DNA of 64,000 bases from Bin80 sp965116685 (GTDB lineage: Bacteria; Bacteroidota; Rhodothermia; Rhodothermales; Bin80). This document shows positions 42,951 to 53,479 of this stretch, one piece after another (within the stretch, counting starts at the first letter, position 1; each line of letters opens with the position of its first letter). The stretch covers positions 2,232,001-2,296,000 of the forward strand of contig OZ220707.1 in NCBI GenBank assembly GCA_965116685.1, written 5' to 3'. Under the pieces are notes generated by a model. The model searched no databases, was not told the DNA's origin, and worked only from the letters and a program-made list of their open reading frames with translations. A program made the translations under genes and the position numbers.

Positions 42951-43253
42951 ATGGCGATCAAGACTGTTGATGTAGATAAACTGGTAGATCAGACAGGGAA
43001 CCTGTTTGAGACCGTTGCAATCCTGTCCAAGCGCTCCCGCCAGGCTGCGATCAAGATGAAGTCGGACCTGGATACACGTCTGGCATACTTCGAAGGGTTT
43101 GACCCGGAACTGGAAGATCCACAATTCCAGGAAGAACAACGTCGTATATCCATTGAGCATGAGGTGCAGCCAAAGCCTACAGAAGTTGCAATTGGGGAGA
43201 TGTTTAATTCCGAAGTCTACTTTAGGGATCCCACCTCAGAGCTCCTAGGCTAG
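42951..43253 (+). CDS. rpoZ: RNA polymerase omega subunit, Bacteroidota type
   Basis: 100 residues. The beginning TVDVDKLVDQTGNLFETVAI followed by LSKRSRQAAIKMKSDLDTRL matches the RpoZ-like omega family of Bacteroidota, which differs from the proteobacterial form. Omega helps fold and hold the beta' subunit. The C-terminal 50 residues are more variable. uvrA begins 9 bp after the stop, so the two genes are probably co-transcribed. Confidence 0.85.
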   Translation: MAIKTVDVDKLVDQTGNLFETVAILSKRSRQAAIKMKSDLDTRLAYFEGFDPELEDPQFQEEQRRISIEHEVQPKPTEVAIGEMFNSEVYFRDPTSELLG

Positions 43254-43262
43254 ATTTGAAAG

Positions 43263-46115
43263 ATGGGCCTACCTATGGATGGCCTACAGAACGGAGGCGG
43301 AACAGAGTACATCGTGGTCAGGGGTGCGCGTGTGCACAACCTGCAAAGTATTGATGTGGATATCCCGCGCGATGCCCTCGTCGTGGTAACCGGGCTTTCG
43401 GGTTCTGGAAAGAGTTCGTTGGCGTTTGATACGATCTACTCTGAAGGGCAGCGGCGTTACATGGAGAGCCTCAGCGCGTACGCGAGGCAGTTTGTGGGAA
43501 TGCCCGAGCGTCCCGATGTAGATCACATAGAGGGGCTCTCACCGGTGATTTCAATTGACCAGAAGACCGTCTCCCGCAACCCACGCTCAACGGTCGGCAC
43601 CATCACCGAAGTGTATGATTTTTTGCGTCTATTGTATGCACGCGCAGCGACATCTTTCTCGGCTACGTCCGGTAAACCGCTTGTACGCCAATCCACGGAT
43701 GAAATTATAGAAGCCGTCCAAGCCTATCCAGTTGGGACAAAAATCGAAATCCTTGCGCCGGTTGTAAAGGATCGTAAGGGCCACTACAGAGAACTTTTTG
43801 AGAGAGTATCCCGTCAGGGGTATGTGAAGGTCCGGGTTGATGGCAAGATTCGGGATATCACTCCGGGCATGCAGGTTGCCCGGTATAAAGTGCATACCAT
43901 TGAGGTGGTTGTGGATCGTCTGCTGATTGAGGAAGGGATGGAGGACCGGATCGTGGAGTCCGTCAAAACGGCCTTGGGATTGGGGGATGGGGTTTTGATC
44001 ATCGCGGAGGAAAAGAAAAAAGACCGCATTTTCAGTCGCTACCTGTATGACCCCGAGACCGGTAGATCCTTCCAGGAGGCGGCTCCCAAAACCTTTTCAT
44101 TTAACACTCCCTCGAGTGCCTGTGCGACGTGTAATGGCCTGGGATCCTGTGAAACCTGGGACGAGTCATTGCTTGTCCCGAATCGTTCATTGAGTCTCGA
44201 GCACGGAGCGATCCAGTGTATGGATCCTTGGACTCATTATACGTTCTTTACGGGAGCGGAGATGATTCTCAAGAAACACGGGTATGAGTTGACAACGCCG
44301 GTGAAAGACATTAGCCAAACTGCTTGGGATCAAGTGATTCACGGAGCTGCCAATGGCATTATTTCGGGTAGCGCCAGCCAATTTGTGATTGCCAGAGGGC
44401 TCTTTGTTGAAATGGACTATATATTCCGCTGGGCCAACCGAAAAGAGCAGGCGAAGTTGGCGGATTTCAGGACAACCCAAACGTGTCCTTCGTGTAAGGG
44501 AGGTCGTCTATCAACGGAGGCGCTCTCGTACAGGATCAGCGGCAAGACTATTTCTGATCTGGCACAAATGAATCTTATCCGACTCCGCGAGTTTTTGGAT
44601 ACGGTTAGCTTTAGCAGGCGGCAGGCACAAATTGCGGCACCAATTGTCAAGGAAGTTCGGGAGCGTTTATCATTTATGATTGATGTCGGGGTTGGTTATC
44701 TGACATTGGACCGGTCAGCGGTTACCTTATCCGGCGGAGAAAGCCAGCGAATTCGCCTGGCTACTCAGATTGGTACACAGTTGACGGGAGTCCTGTATGT
44801 GCTGGATGAGCCCTCGATAGGATTGCATGCCAGAGATAATCGACGCCTGATTGCATCCTTGCGGCGCTTGCGGGATCTAGGGAATTCAGTATTGGTTGTT
44901 GAGCATGATCGTGACATGATCGAAGCGGCAGATCACCTCATTGATTTGGGTCCTGGTGCCGGTGAGCAGGGCGGGGAGGTTGTGTGCTCAGGTCCTCCCG
45001 ATGCATTGTGGCAGGAAGGCGGCGATGTAAAGGGACTCACGCTTCCCTATCTCACAGGAGAGCGCTGTATCGAGATTCCAAAGCAACGCCGCAAGGTCAA
45101 TAAGAGGAGGGCCATAGTACTCTCGGGAGCTACGGGGAATAATCTAAAGAATGTGACGCTCAAGATCCCGGTGGGAGTATTTGTTTGTGTGACGGGTGTC
45201 AGTGGTTCCGGAAAAAGTTCTTTGATTAATCAAACGCTAGTTCCTGCACTAAACAAACTCTTCGGCCTGCGCGCTGAAAAGAGAGCTTTGCCCTACAAGA
45301 ACCTGAAGGGGTTGCAGCATATTAGCAAGGTGGTGAACATTAATCAAAAGCCCATTGGGCGATCGCCTAGGTCCAATCCGGCTACGTATATCACCTTGTT
45401 TACCGCCATCCGGGAATTGTTTGCCAGTTTACCGTTGGCACAGGCACGCGGATATAAGCCAGGACGGTTTTCGTTTAACGTGAGTGGCGGCAGGTGTGAG
45501 AGTTGTTCGGGTGCCGGGGTAGATCGCCTGGAGATGAACTTTCTTTCCGATGTGTATGTGGAGTGTGAGACCTGTCAGGGAAGACGATATAATCAGGATA
45601 CCCTGGAAGTATTCTATAAGGGCAAAACGATTTCCGAGGTTCTGAACATGCGCGTGACCGAGGCAGCCGCGTTCTTTGCAAATGTCCCCAAGATCGCACG
45701 CAAGCTGGACACACTTCTTTCAGTCGGTCTTGGTTACGTACGTCTGGGGCAGCCATCCACGACAATTTCCGGTGGAGAGGCGCAGCGAGTGAAGCTGGCG
45801 AAAGAGCTTTCGCGTATCGGACGCGGAAACACACTCTATCTGTTTGATGAGCCGACCACCGGGTTACATTTTGAGGATATTCGTTTGTTATTGAATGTGT
45901 TGCAGAAATTGATTGACAAAGGCAATACGGTACTTGTGATTGAGCACAATCCGGATGTAATCAAGGTTGCAGACTACATCGTGGACATGGGCCCGGAGGG
46001 AGGCGAGGAGGGAGGCAACATTCTTTTTGCCGGTACTCCCGAGGAAATGAGCTGCCAGGAAACCGATACCGGAGACCTGCTCAGGGAAATCCTTCCTAAA
46101 AAGCGTGGGCAGTAA
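43263..46115 (+). CDS. uvrA: Excinuclease ABC subunit A
   Basis: 950 residues, the normal UvrA length. DNA damage recognition subunit of nucleotide excision repair. Two ABC ATPase units: first Walker A GLSGSGKSSLAFDT at about 44-57 with signature LSGGESQRIRLATQIG near 495; second Walker A GVSGSGKSSLINQT near 645 with signature ISGGEAQRVKLAKEL near 835. Zinc-finger cysteine pairs are seen in CATCNGLGSC, CPSCKGGRL and CESCSGAG/CETCQGRRY. A second ATG four codons in is an equally possible start. Confidence 0.97.
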   Translation: MGLPMDGLQNGGGTEYIVVRGARVHNLQSIDVDIPRDALVVVTGLSGSGKSSLAFDTIYSEGQRRYMESLSAYARQFVGMPERPDVDHIEGLSPVISIDQKTVSRNPRSTVGTITEVYDFLRLLYARAATSFSATSGKPLVRQSTDEIIEAVQAYPVGTKIEILAPVVKDRKGHYRELFERVSRQGYVKVRVDGKIRDITPGMQVARYKVHTIEVVVDRLLIEEGMEDRIVESVKTALGLGDGVLIIAEEKKKDRIFSRYLYDPETGRSFQEAAPKTFSFNTPSSACATCNGLGSCETWDESLLVPNRSLSLEHGAIQCMDPWTHYTFFTGAEMILKKHGYELTTPVKDISQTAWDQVIHGAANGIISGSASQFVIARGLFVEMDYIFRWANRKEQAKLADFRTTQTCPSCKGGRLSTEALSYRISGKTISDLAQMNLIRLREFLDTVSFSRRQAQIAAPIVKEVRERLSFMIDVGVGYLTLDRSAVTLSGGESQRIRLATQIGTQLTGVLYVLDEPSIGLHARDNRRLIASLRRLRDLGNSVLVVEHDRDMIEAADHLIDLGPGAGEQGGEVVCSGPPDALWQEGGDVKGLTLPYLTGERCIEIPKQRRKVNKRRAIVLSGATGNNLKNVTLKIPVGVFVCVTGVSGSGKSSLINQTLVPALNKLFGLRAEKRALPYKNLKGLQHISKVVNINQKPIGRSPRSNPATYITLFTAIRELFASLPLAQARGYKPGRFSFNVSGGRCESCSGAGVDRLEMNFLSDVYVECETCQGRRYNQDTLEVFYKGKTISEVLNMRVTEAAAFFANVPKIARKLDTLLSVGLGYVRLGQPSTTISGGEAQRVKLAKELSRIGRGNTLYLFDEPTTGLHFEDIRLLLNVLQKLIDKGNTVLVIEHNPDVIKVADYIVDMGPEGGEEGGNILFAGTPEEMSCQETDTGDLLREILPKKRGQ

Positions 46116-46288
46116 TCCGGGAGGTCTACCGGTGCGCCCCCCTTAGTCAGGTTGGCCCGGTTTCCAGTCGCGAGTGCTGTCATGTTTGAACATAGATCTG
46201 TGACTGCAATAGATCTCACCAATCCTATTCTGAATTCCCAACCGGCATTTTGTGGGATAAAGACATGACAATGGGCTAAAGCGATCTA

Positions 46289-47632
46289 TCATCCAGTGGC
46301 CTGCTGATAAAGTGCCCGTTTTGGGATCATCTGCTCAAGCAGATCCAATCCCTCGTCAATTTCCGCTTTCGTGATGGTCAGCGCCGGTCGAAAACGGATG
46401 GAGGATTTTCCGCATCCAATCACGATCAAGCCGTTTCTAAAACAAAGCTTTAGAATCTTATCACGCAGCGGCCGTGAGGCAACATCCACTGCACACATTA
46501 GCCCACGGCCACGTGCATTGGTCAGACATGGCGTGCAATCCGCTAATTCCTGCAGTCGATTCAAGAGGTGGCTTCCAACCGCAGCAGTATTCTCCAGGAG
46601 AGCGTCTTCCTCCATGATTTCCAGGATACGGTCAACTCGTACCATATCAACGAGATTTCCGCCCCAGGTAGAGTTGATGCGTCCGGGTTTCACAAACACA
46701 TGATCGTCAACTTCATCAAGGCGCCGGCCTGCCAGCAGGCCACATACCTGCGTCTTCTTTCCGAATGCAACCAGATCCGGTGTTACTCCCAACTGCTCCC
46801 ATGCCCAGAATGTGCCGGTAATTCCTGCACCGCACTGTACCTCGTCGAAAATGAGCAGGGCATCATTTTCCAGGCACAACTCTTGCAGCCTTTGTAGAAA
46901 CTCGGAACGAAAGTGATTATCGCCTCCCTCACCTTGAATCGGTTCTAGCAGGATACAGGCAATTTCATTTTTGCGTTTAAGGAAGTAGGTTTTTGCTTCT
47001 TCCAAGGCTTGGGTTTCAAGGCGCTCGACCTGTTTCAGATGGTCAGATAGAGGAAAAGTAATTTTTGGATTGAGAATACGAGGCCAGTCAAATTTTGGAA
47101 AGTATCTGGTTTTCCATGGGTCAGAGGTATTGGTCAGGGACAGAGTATAACCACTACGGCCGTGGAACGCCTCACGCAGATGCATCACCTGTTGACCATG
47201 CTCGGATGAGATTCCCTTGGAGAGATTTTTTCGAACCTTCCAGTCGAATGCTGCTTTCAGTGCATTTTCGACGGCAAGTGCCCCACCGGAAATAAAAAAG
47301 GCATACGGTAGAGATGCAGGCTGTGCAACGCGCCCGAAGGTACTCAGGAATCGGGCCATATGTGTGGTCTGAATATCCGAGTTGGCAACCTTGTTGAGCG
47401 CCGCATCCTTGATCCGCGCAAGTGCCTTCTCGTCAGACTCCAGTTTCGGGTGATTCATCCCCAACATGCTGCTGGCAAAGAAGCTAAAAAAATCCAGATA
47501 TGATTTTCCAGTGACCTCGTCAACGAGCCTGACTCCCTGACTTTGCCGCATATCCAATACGAGGGGTATCATTCCCGTAGCATTCATGTGTCTGCCGAAG
47601 ATATCTGGAACTCGCTCAGGGTTTATTCGCAT
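46289..47632 (-). CDS. lat: L-lysine 6-transaminase
   Basis: 447-residue class III PLP enzyme that moves the epsilon-amino group of lysine to 2-oxoglutarate, giving 2-aminoadipate 6-semialdehyde. The PLP-binding lysine is in FGKKTQVCG (K292 or K293); D263 in IFDEVQCGAG binds the pyridine nitrogen. The stretch VFVKPGRINSTWGGNLVDMV is characteristic of LAT as against ornithine or GABA aminotransferases. The enzyme is best known in lysine degradation and, in actinomycetes, antibiotic supply. The gene stands alone; no aminoadipate-semialdehyde dehydrogenase is next to it. Confidence 0.88.
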   Translation of the reverse strand: MRINPERVPDIFGRHMNATGMIPLVLDMRQSQGVRLVDEVTGKSYLDFFSFFASSMLGMNHPKLESDEKALARIKDAALNKVANSDIQTTHMARFLSTFGRVAQPASLPYAFFISGGALAVENALKAAFDWKVRKNLSKGISSEHGQQVMHLREAFHGRSGYTLSLTNTSDPWKTRYFPKFDWPRILNPKITFPLSDHLKQVERLETQALEEAKTYFLKRKNEIACILLEPIQGEGGDNHFRSEFLQRLQELCLENDALLIFDEVQCGAGITGTFWAWEQLGVTPDLVAFGKKTQVCGLLAGRRLDEVDDHVFVKPGRINSTWGGNLVDMVRVDRILEIMEEDALLENTAAVGSHLLNRLQELADCTPCLTNARGRGLMCAVDVASRPLRDKILKLCFRNGLIVIGCGKSSIRFRPALTITKAEIDEGLDLLEQMIPKRALYQQATG

Positions 47633-47719
47633 CGGTTGTAGATGATTTCTTGTCAGGTGAATGGATCATTGCATGCATTTGAAGGTACGCACGCACTGTA
47701 AAACAAATCTTCTTGGTCG

Positions 47720-48691
47720 TTGAATTCCAAAATTACAAAACGTCCCTCTCTTCCTGGAGAAGTTACCCTAAAAAAACGTTACGGTTCAACAGGGGACGGA
47801 GTGGACAGCTTTGTTGGACTGCCTGTGGTTGAAGCTGCACCACGGGCACGGCGCCCCGATTGGCTGCGTGTGAAACTGCCATATGGTCCGGTATACCGGA
47901 AACTGGTAGACCTGATAGACGACCACGATTTGCATACGGTATGCCAGAGTGCCCGCTGTCCGAACATGGGAGAATGCTGGACGGCAGGCACGGCGACCTT
48001 CATGATTCTCGGGAATGTATGTACACGCTCCTGTGGATTCTGCGCCGTTCAGACAGGGAGACCAGAGCCTGGATTGGATTACGATGAGCCGCGTCGCGTG
48101 GCAGATGCTGCACGGATCATGGGACTTAAACATGCGGTTGTGACGTCCGTCAATCGTGACGAGAGAAAAGATGGAGGAGCACCGATTTTTGCGGAAACCA
48201 TTCGACGGATCCGTGAAGAAATTCCAGGCTGTACGGTGGAGGTATTGATCCCTGATTTTCGGGGTATATGGGACGCATTGCAAATCGTTTTGGATGAGCG
48301 TCCAGATATCCTGAATCATAATGTGGAGAGCGTCCCGAGACTTTATCGCCGGGTTCGTCCACAGGCAGACTATGAACGCTCACTGGAGGTGCTCAGGATT
48401 TCGAAAGAGCAGGGGCTGCGCACCAAGAGTGGTATTATGGTCGGGCTAGGTGAAACGGATGACGAGGTGCTGGAGTTGATGGACGATTTTGTACGGGTAG
48501 GAGTGGATGTAATGACCATCGGACAGTATCTGCAGCCAACACGGATGCACTTGGATGTGGAGGAATTTATTCACCCGGATCAGTTTAGCTGGTACAAGGA
48601 AGTCGGGGAGACCAAAGGGATCGAACATGTTGAGAGCGGCCCATTAGTGCGGAGTTCCTACCACGCGGAGCGCCACGTACAGTCAGACTGA
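47720..48691 (+). CDS. lipA: Lipoyl synthase
   Basis: Radical-SAM enzyme that inserts two sulfurs into protein-bound octanoate. 323 residues. The auxiliary cluster cysteines C75, C80 and C86 (CQSARCPNMGEC) and the radical-SAM CxxxCxxC C101, C105 and C108 (CTRSCGFC) are all present, as is the C-terminal RSSYHAER serine motif that ligates the auxiliary cluster. The only start in range is TTG at 47720. A perfect hairpin follows the stop. lipB is not in the window. Confidence 0.96.
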   Translation: MNSKITKRPSLPGEVTLKKRYGSTGDGVDSFVGLPVVEAAPRARRPDWLRVKLPYGPVYRKLVDLIDDHDLHTVCQSARCPNMGECWTAGTATFMILGNVCTRSCGFCAVQTGRPEPGLDYDEPRRVADAARIMGLKHAVVTSVNRDERKDGGAPIFAETIRRIREEIPGCTVEVLIPDFRGIWDALQIVLDERPDILNHNVESVPRLYRRVRPQADYERSLEVLRISKEQGLRTKSGIMVGLGETDDEVLELMDDFVRVGVDVMTIGQYLQPTRMHLDVEEFIHPDQFSWYKEVGETKGIEHVESGPLVRSSYHAERHVQSD

Positions 48692-48699
48692 CACCATGT

Positions 48700-48725
48700 G
48701 AGGAACATAGGCTCCTATGTTCCTC
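48700..48725. terminator. Hairpin between convergent lipA and M14 peptidase genes
   Basis: Perfect 12-bp inverted repeat GAGGAACATAGG/CCTATGTTCCTC with two bases between (10 paired bases if a 6-nt loop is allowed), nine bases after the lipA stop. There is no long T-run on either side, so it is a probable bidirectional terminator but not a textbook one. Confidence 0.6.
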
Positions 48726-48771
48726 GATTTCCATTCATTGGTACTGTCGGCAGACACGCTGCAGGATGCAA

Positions 48772-51384
48772 TCAGTCCATCGCAGCTTCCTTCTTTGAAC
48801 CCTGCAGGTGACCAATCATCAGCGCATTAAAGAACAGTTTGTAGGTTGCACGGGTTTGTCCTCTGAATTGTGGTCGGAAGCCAAAAAGGACCACATGTCC
48901 ATCACCATGAGCAACCCTGACCGCCGCTGCCTCACCACCGATAGCACTCTCTTCCCCCAGGGCCCAACCACTCATCAGAAGATCCTCCTCAGCATATTGG
49001 GCAATCACTTCAACGGGTGGAGCAGGACCCGGAGCCAATTCAATCCGTCCCCCTTCCTGGAGGGTTGAGCGGCGAATTGTCGAGAACGCGCGACTGCGCA
49101 CGAATGAAGCTGCGACTTTTGAGGGCATCCCATACCCGATCGGATGCGAGGAGTCTACATTCAGGCGCACGAGGGATCCCGGGACGAAAAATCTAGATCG
49201 GGGGATTCCACTTACGACATTTTCTACGGGCAGCCCAAATTGATCAATGACAAAGTCGCTTGCAGCATCCAATGCTACGAGCGTACCGCCATCCGCCACA
49301 TACTTCGTCAATGCAAGCGTTCCCTCGAGTCCAAGTCCTCCGGTATATTCTTCCGGCATCATTCCTACACGATGCCCATGCAAAAGACCCTCTGTTCCTT
49401 GGCTGGGAAGCAGGATCGCAGTATAGACAGATAAATCGGAGTACCGGATATCTGCGTCATGCAGTGTGTCAACTTCAAATGCGAAAGATTCCAGGATCCA
49501 CCGCGTCCAACCTTCATCCATGTTGGCAACCCAGGATTTGTATAATCCAATGCGTGGAGCTTTGAGTTCATGCAGTGGAGGGAGGTTTTCGGGAACTGGA
49601 TAAAAATTTACTCCAGTCTGTTCAGCGATATCTTGAAGAGCACGATCGGACTCAATCAGGAAGGCTCCGGCAGGCCAGGCATCTTCCCCAACGACGACCG
49701 AGTCGGTCACAACCTCCACGGTCAAACCATGGCGAACGGCTTTATTGATGGCATACCGGCTACGATTTGATCTTGGGTCAATGATATACTTTCTGTGGTT
49801 CCCATCGGCAATCATTCCAGGAACCTGAGCCAGGTTTCCCGTAACGGGTATGGTTTCTACGGTGGGGAGTGTGGCGAGCCGATCCACCTGAAGACCCATC
49901 TGAAGTGGCAGGGTCCATCCAGCCAGGTCATAGGGTACGATGGGGGTGCCTCCTTCTGTTCGGCGGTCAGGATAATCCTGGGTTTCCAACAGATCTTCCA
50001 GGTAAGGTCGGAATGCCTGTGCCTTGGGAATGACAAAGGAGCCAGCTGCGTAGGTGGTATCCCCGACCGTAAATAATTGTGTAGCCTGCTCAATCTCAAT
50101 GCCACCGGTGCGTAATAAATTGACCAGGTTCAACTCTTCTCCGGCATTCCATTGATCACTGGGAATCACATAGGCGGCAACGGAATCATCGGTCGAAATC
50201 GCGTCCTGACCCATTTTCCAGATATTGTAGAGCCAGCTCTCACGGCGATCTGCTGCCAGACGCAGGACCCCCATGGAACCCGTGATCATATACCGTACGG
50301 GGTCTGCAAAGTGGGACCATCCCCCTTTCCATGGATTCGGATAAAAGATGTTCGTTCCTGTTGTGGGATTCCCTCCGCTCACAAAATCAGGGATTGAATC
50401 CGGGTCAAAGAACCGGGGACTCGGTGTCGCATGTCCAACCTCCGTCAGAATTCCCACCATATTGTGGAAGTAGGGTACGGTACGCATCCCTCCGTTCCAC
50501 CACATACTGAAGGTGACCCCCGAAATCACGCCAGGCATCTCTTTCATCGCAAACCGATTTGCCATTGCCGATCCAACAAGATTTACGGCAGTCGTAATCC
50601 CGGAATGGATCCGGGGATTCACTGGATCTGAAAAGGGAGGCAGAAATATTCGGGTCCAACTGGGGCTGGTTTGATGATGATTATAGACGATTTGAGGATA
50701 CCATTGATTATAGAGTACCTCCGTGACAGCTTTGGATTCAGGCATATTGTTCATGAACCAATCCCGGTTATTATCATGCCCGACATAATAGTGATAGAGC
50801 CAGGGTGGGCGTGTTGCCTCAAATGGTGTGCCAACCGTCTGGTCATACCAGGAAGCGATAATATCCAGCCCGTCGGGATTCATGACCGGCATCAGTAGAA
50901 GAATGACATTATCCCGAATGTGCTGCATTTCGTGAGATTCTTCTGTCGCGACCCGCCATGAGAGTAATGGGGCCATCTGTGCACCGGCAACTTCGGTTGC
51001 ATGTAGACCTGCATCAATCCAGATGACTGCCCGCCCTTCTTTCGAAAGTGCTTCCGCTTCGGCCTCGGAAACTCTTCCACGAGCAAGCGATGCACTGATC
51101 TGTTGCCATTTATCCAGAGATTCCAGGTTGTCCTCACTCGAAATCATCAGAAGCAGTAGGGGGCGTCCAAGCACGGATGTGCCAATCTCACGGAGGATCA
51201 CACGATCACTGGCTTCTGCCAGTGCCTCGTAGTAGGAGACCATCTGGTCATATCGGGCAAGTTTATAGTCATCTCCAGGCATGAAGCCAAATACATCTTG
51301 TGGATGTGGGACTTGGCTCAGGGAACTGGCACAGGACAGGGCAAGTCCTACGACCAGGGATGCGAGGGTACGTGATAACTTCAT
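48772..51384 (-). CDS. Exported M14-family zinc carboxypeptidase-like protein
   Basis: 870 residues. N-terminal export signal (MKLSRTLASLVVGLALSC, cleavage near 20-23). The M14 catalytic domain covers about 30-400: H128 and E131 in GLHATEVAG are zinc ligands, YNHHQTSP probably supplies the third histidine, and LTEVGHATP the catalytic glutamate. Arginine-type substrate residues are suggested by NNRDWFMNN. The rest (about 430-870) contains a class-I amidotransferase-like/DUF4159-like region (ILLPSQGTEGL, GGTLVALDAASDFV). Probably degrades peptides outside the cytoplasm. It starts 8 bp after the sulfatase stop, hence the same operon. Confidence 0.83.
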   Translation of the reverse strand: MKLSRTLASLVVGLALSCASSLSQVPHPQDVFGFMPGDDYKLARYDQMVSYYEALAEASDRVILREIGTSVLGRPLLLLMISSEDNLESLDKWQQISASLARGRVSEAEAEALSKEGRAVIWIDAGLHATEVAGAQMAPLLSWRVATEESHEMQHIRDNVILLLMPVMNPDGLDIIASWYDQTVGTPFEATRPPWLYHYYVGHDNNRDWFMNNMPESKAVTEVLYNQWYPQIVYNHHQTSPSWTRIFLPPFSDPVNPRIHSGITTAVNLVGSAMANRFAMKEMPGVISGVTFSMWWNGGMRTVPYFHNMVGILTEVGHATPSPRFFDPDSIPDFVSGGNPTTGTNIFYPNPWKGGWSHFADPVRYMITGSMGVLRLAADRRESWLYNIWKMGQDAISTDDSVAAYVIPSDQWNAGEELNLVNLLRTGGIEIEQATQLFTVGDTTYAAGSFVIPKAQAFRPYLEDLLETQDYPDRRTEGGTPIVPYDLAGWTLPLQMGLQVDRLATLPTVETIPVTGNLAQVPGMIADGNHRKYIIDPRSNRSRYAINKAVRHGLTVEVVTDSVVVGEDAWPAGAFLIESDRALQDIAEQTGVNFYPVPENLPPLHELKAPRIGLYKSWVANMDEGWTRWILESFAFEVDTLHDADIRYSDLSVYTAILLPSQGTEGLLHGHRVGMMPEEYTGGLGLEGTLALTKYVADGGTLVALDAASDFVIDQFGLPVENVVSGIPRSRFFVPGSLVRLNVDSSHPIGYGMPSKVAASFVRSRAFSTIRRSTLQEGGRIELAPGPAPPVEVIAQYAEEDLLMSGWALGEESAIGGEAAAVRVAHGDGHVVLFGFRPQFRGQTRATYKLFFNALMIGHLQGSKKEAAMD

Positions 51385-51392
51385 GAGATTTG

Positions 51393-52922
51393 TTACTGTC
51401 GGATAGGTGCACCGCGCTCATTTGGGATGCAGGGACCGGTTGGGCGCTCATCTTCAGGGACGGCATAGAACTCGCGTAAGCGACTTAATTCCACTTTCAG
51501 TTCCGCCTGGGTTTCGGAATACGCGGCATCATCATACACGCTATTCATTTCCATTGGATCGGTCTCAAGATCAAAGAGCTCCCATTCATCACGGTTATAG
51601 AAATGAATGAGTTTATAGCGGTCAGTTCGAACCCCATAGTGCCGTTCCACGCAGTGGTAGCCGGGATATTCGTAGTACTGGTAATAGTGACTGGTACGCC
51701 AGCTTTCAGGGGTTTCACCCAGGAACAGTGGTTTAAGGCTTTCTCCCTGCATATCGCTGGGAACACTCACGCCTGCCAAATCGAGGAAGGTCGCTGCAAA
51801 GTCCAGGTTCGACACCATCGCATCATTCACGCTGCCGGGTTGGATTTTTCCTGGCCAGCGAACAAGCAGTGGAGCCACCAGTGATTCTTCGTACATCCAG
51901 CGCTTGTCATACCATCCATGCTCGCCTAAGTACCATCCCTGGTCCGAGGAATAGATTACGACCGTATTCTCTTCGAGGTTTTGTTCTTCGAGATAATCCA
52001 GGAGGCGTCCGACATTGTCATCCACACCGGCTACTGTACGTAAATATTCTTTTGCATAGCGCTGATACTTCCATCGGGTCAGGTCGTCACCTTCGAGGTT
52101 TGCCTCCAGGAATTCTTCATTCCGCGGACCGTAGACTTTTTCCCATCCGACTGCCTGTTCTGCATTCATACTCCGGGGAGGTGTCAGCTTGAGATCCTCC
52201 ACATTCATATGCCTCGCAATGGTCATGCCTTGTTCAGCTGCGGGAGATGCACGATTCGAGTAGTCATCAAACAGATTTGCAGGCTCCGGGATATCTTCGT
52301 CTGCATACAACTCGAAGTGGTCCGGCCCCGGATGCCATTCCCGGTGAGGTGCCTTGTGCTGGTACATAAGCATAAAGGGTTTTGCAGGATCCCGCTGTGT
52401 ATCCAGCCAGTCCAAGGCCAGATCTGTGATAATATCTGTCGTGTAGCCTTCAATCTGAATGGTATCTCCAGGAACGAGGAAGCGTGGATTGTAATAGGGC
52501 CCCTGGCCGATGAGGACTTGCCAGTGATCAAATCCGGTTGGGGCACTTTGCAGGTGCCATTTTCCGATCATACTGGTTTGGTAGTCCGCAGTCTGCAGTA
52601 GTTTCGGGAACGTTTGCTGCGTACCATCAAATCGGTTCCCATTGGTGAGCTGTCCATTGAGATGGCTGTGTTTGCCCGTCAGAATGACTGCGCGGCTGGG
52701 CGCACAAATCGAATTCGTGACCAGACACTGCGTAAAGCGCATGCCTTCATGAGCAATCCGATCCAGGTTCGGAGTTTCATTTACGACGGAGCCGTAAGCG
52801 CTCAGCGCCCGTGCAGTATGGTCATCCGTAAAAATAAACACAATGTTCGGCGGCGGCGGTTGCTCTTGCGCACATCCTGCCAACACCAAAAGAAAGAGAG
52901 GGATAAGTTTTAGAAGTTTCAT
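51393..52922 (-). CDS. Lipoprotein sulfatase (formylglycine type)
   Basis: 509 residues. A lipobox ends at C17 (LVLAGC), so it is probably anchored to a membrane facing the periplasm or outside. Type I sulfatase signs: FTDDH (metal-binding D33-D34) and C73-A-P-S-R77, the CxPSR site in which cysteine is turned to formylglycine by a separate enzyme. GKWHLQ and SSDQGWYLGEHGWYDKRW complete the active site. Sulfatases of this kind desulfate algal or host polysaccharides, fitting a marine life. It is the first gene of a pair with the M14 peptidase; no glycoside hydrolase is adjacent. Confidence 0.9.
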   Translation of the reverse strand: MKLLKLIPLFLLVLAGCAQEQPPPPNIVFIFTDDHTARALSAYGSVVNETPNLDRIAHEGMRFTQCLVTNSICAPSRAVILTGKHSHLNGQLTNGNRFDGTQQTFPKLLQTADYQTSMIGKWHLQSAPTGFDHWQVLIGQGPYYNPRFLVPGDTIQIEGYTTDIITDLALDWLDTQRDPAKPFMLMYQHKAPHREWHPGPDHFELYADEDIPEPANLFDDYSNRASPAAEQGMTIARHMNVEDLKLTPPRSMNAEQAVGWEKVYGPRNEEFLEANLEGDDLTRWKYQRYAKEYLRTVAGVDDNVGRLLDYLEEQNLEENTVVIYSSDQGWYLGEHGWYDKRWMYEESLVAPLLVRWPGKIQPGSVNDAMVSNLDFAATFLDLAGVSVPSDMQGESLKPLFLGETPESWRTSHYYQYYEYPGYHCVERHYGVRTDRYKLIHFYNRDEWELFDLETDPMEMNSVYDDAAYSETQAELKVELSRLREFYAVPEDERPTGPCIPNERGAPIRQ

Positions 52923-53044
52923 GTATTTAATGGGTTATAGTCAGATCCTCTAAACCTAAGCATTTCCCAGCAGTATTTAGTCAGTCTGATGGAAATATCC
53001 ATCATGCTTACCTTTGTCCAGTATAACCAAACTCATTTCATCAA

Positions 53045-53479
53045 ATGACAAATAACCGCACACTTGCGATCTTGAAGCCCGATTGCGTTCGCAGGTGTCT
53101 GACAGGAGAAGTACTGCGTCGGATCGAAATCGCAGGATTCAAGATCTGTGCGTTGCAGATGCAACAACTGACGCGTAATCGGGCGGAGGGATTTTATGAA
53201 GTACATCGGGAACGTCCATTTTTCAACGACCTGATCGACTTCATGACCAGCGGCCCATGTGTTCCGATTGTACTGGAGAAAAAAGATGCCGTAGAACGCT
53301 TTCGAGCTTTTATTGGAGCCACTGATCCAGAGCAGGCAGACAAGGGAACCATCCGCAGGCTTTTCGCAGACAGCAAAGCGGAGAATATCGTCCATGGCTC
53401 GGATTCATCGGAAAATGCAGAAAAGGAAATTGCATATTTTTTCGGAGAGTCGGGCATTCCAACTGATGCTGTTGTATGA
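53045..53479 (+). CDS. ndk: Nucleoside diphosphate kinase
   Basis: 144 residues. Balances NTP pools through a phosphohistidine. The catalytic H117 lies in NIVHGSDSSENA, and the start TLAILKPDCV is diagnostic. Its stop overlaps the start of the following namZ-like gene in an ATGA, so the two are translationally coupled. Confidence 0.97.
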   Translation: MTNNRTLAILKPDCVRRCLTGEVLRRIEIAGFKICALQMQQLTRNRAEGFYEVHRERPFFNDLIDFMTSGPCVPIVLEKKDAVERFRAFIGATDPEQADKGTIRRLFADSKAENIVHGSDSSENAEKEIAYFFGESGIPTDAVV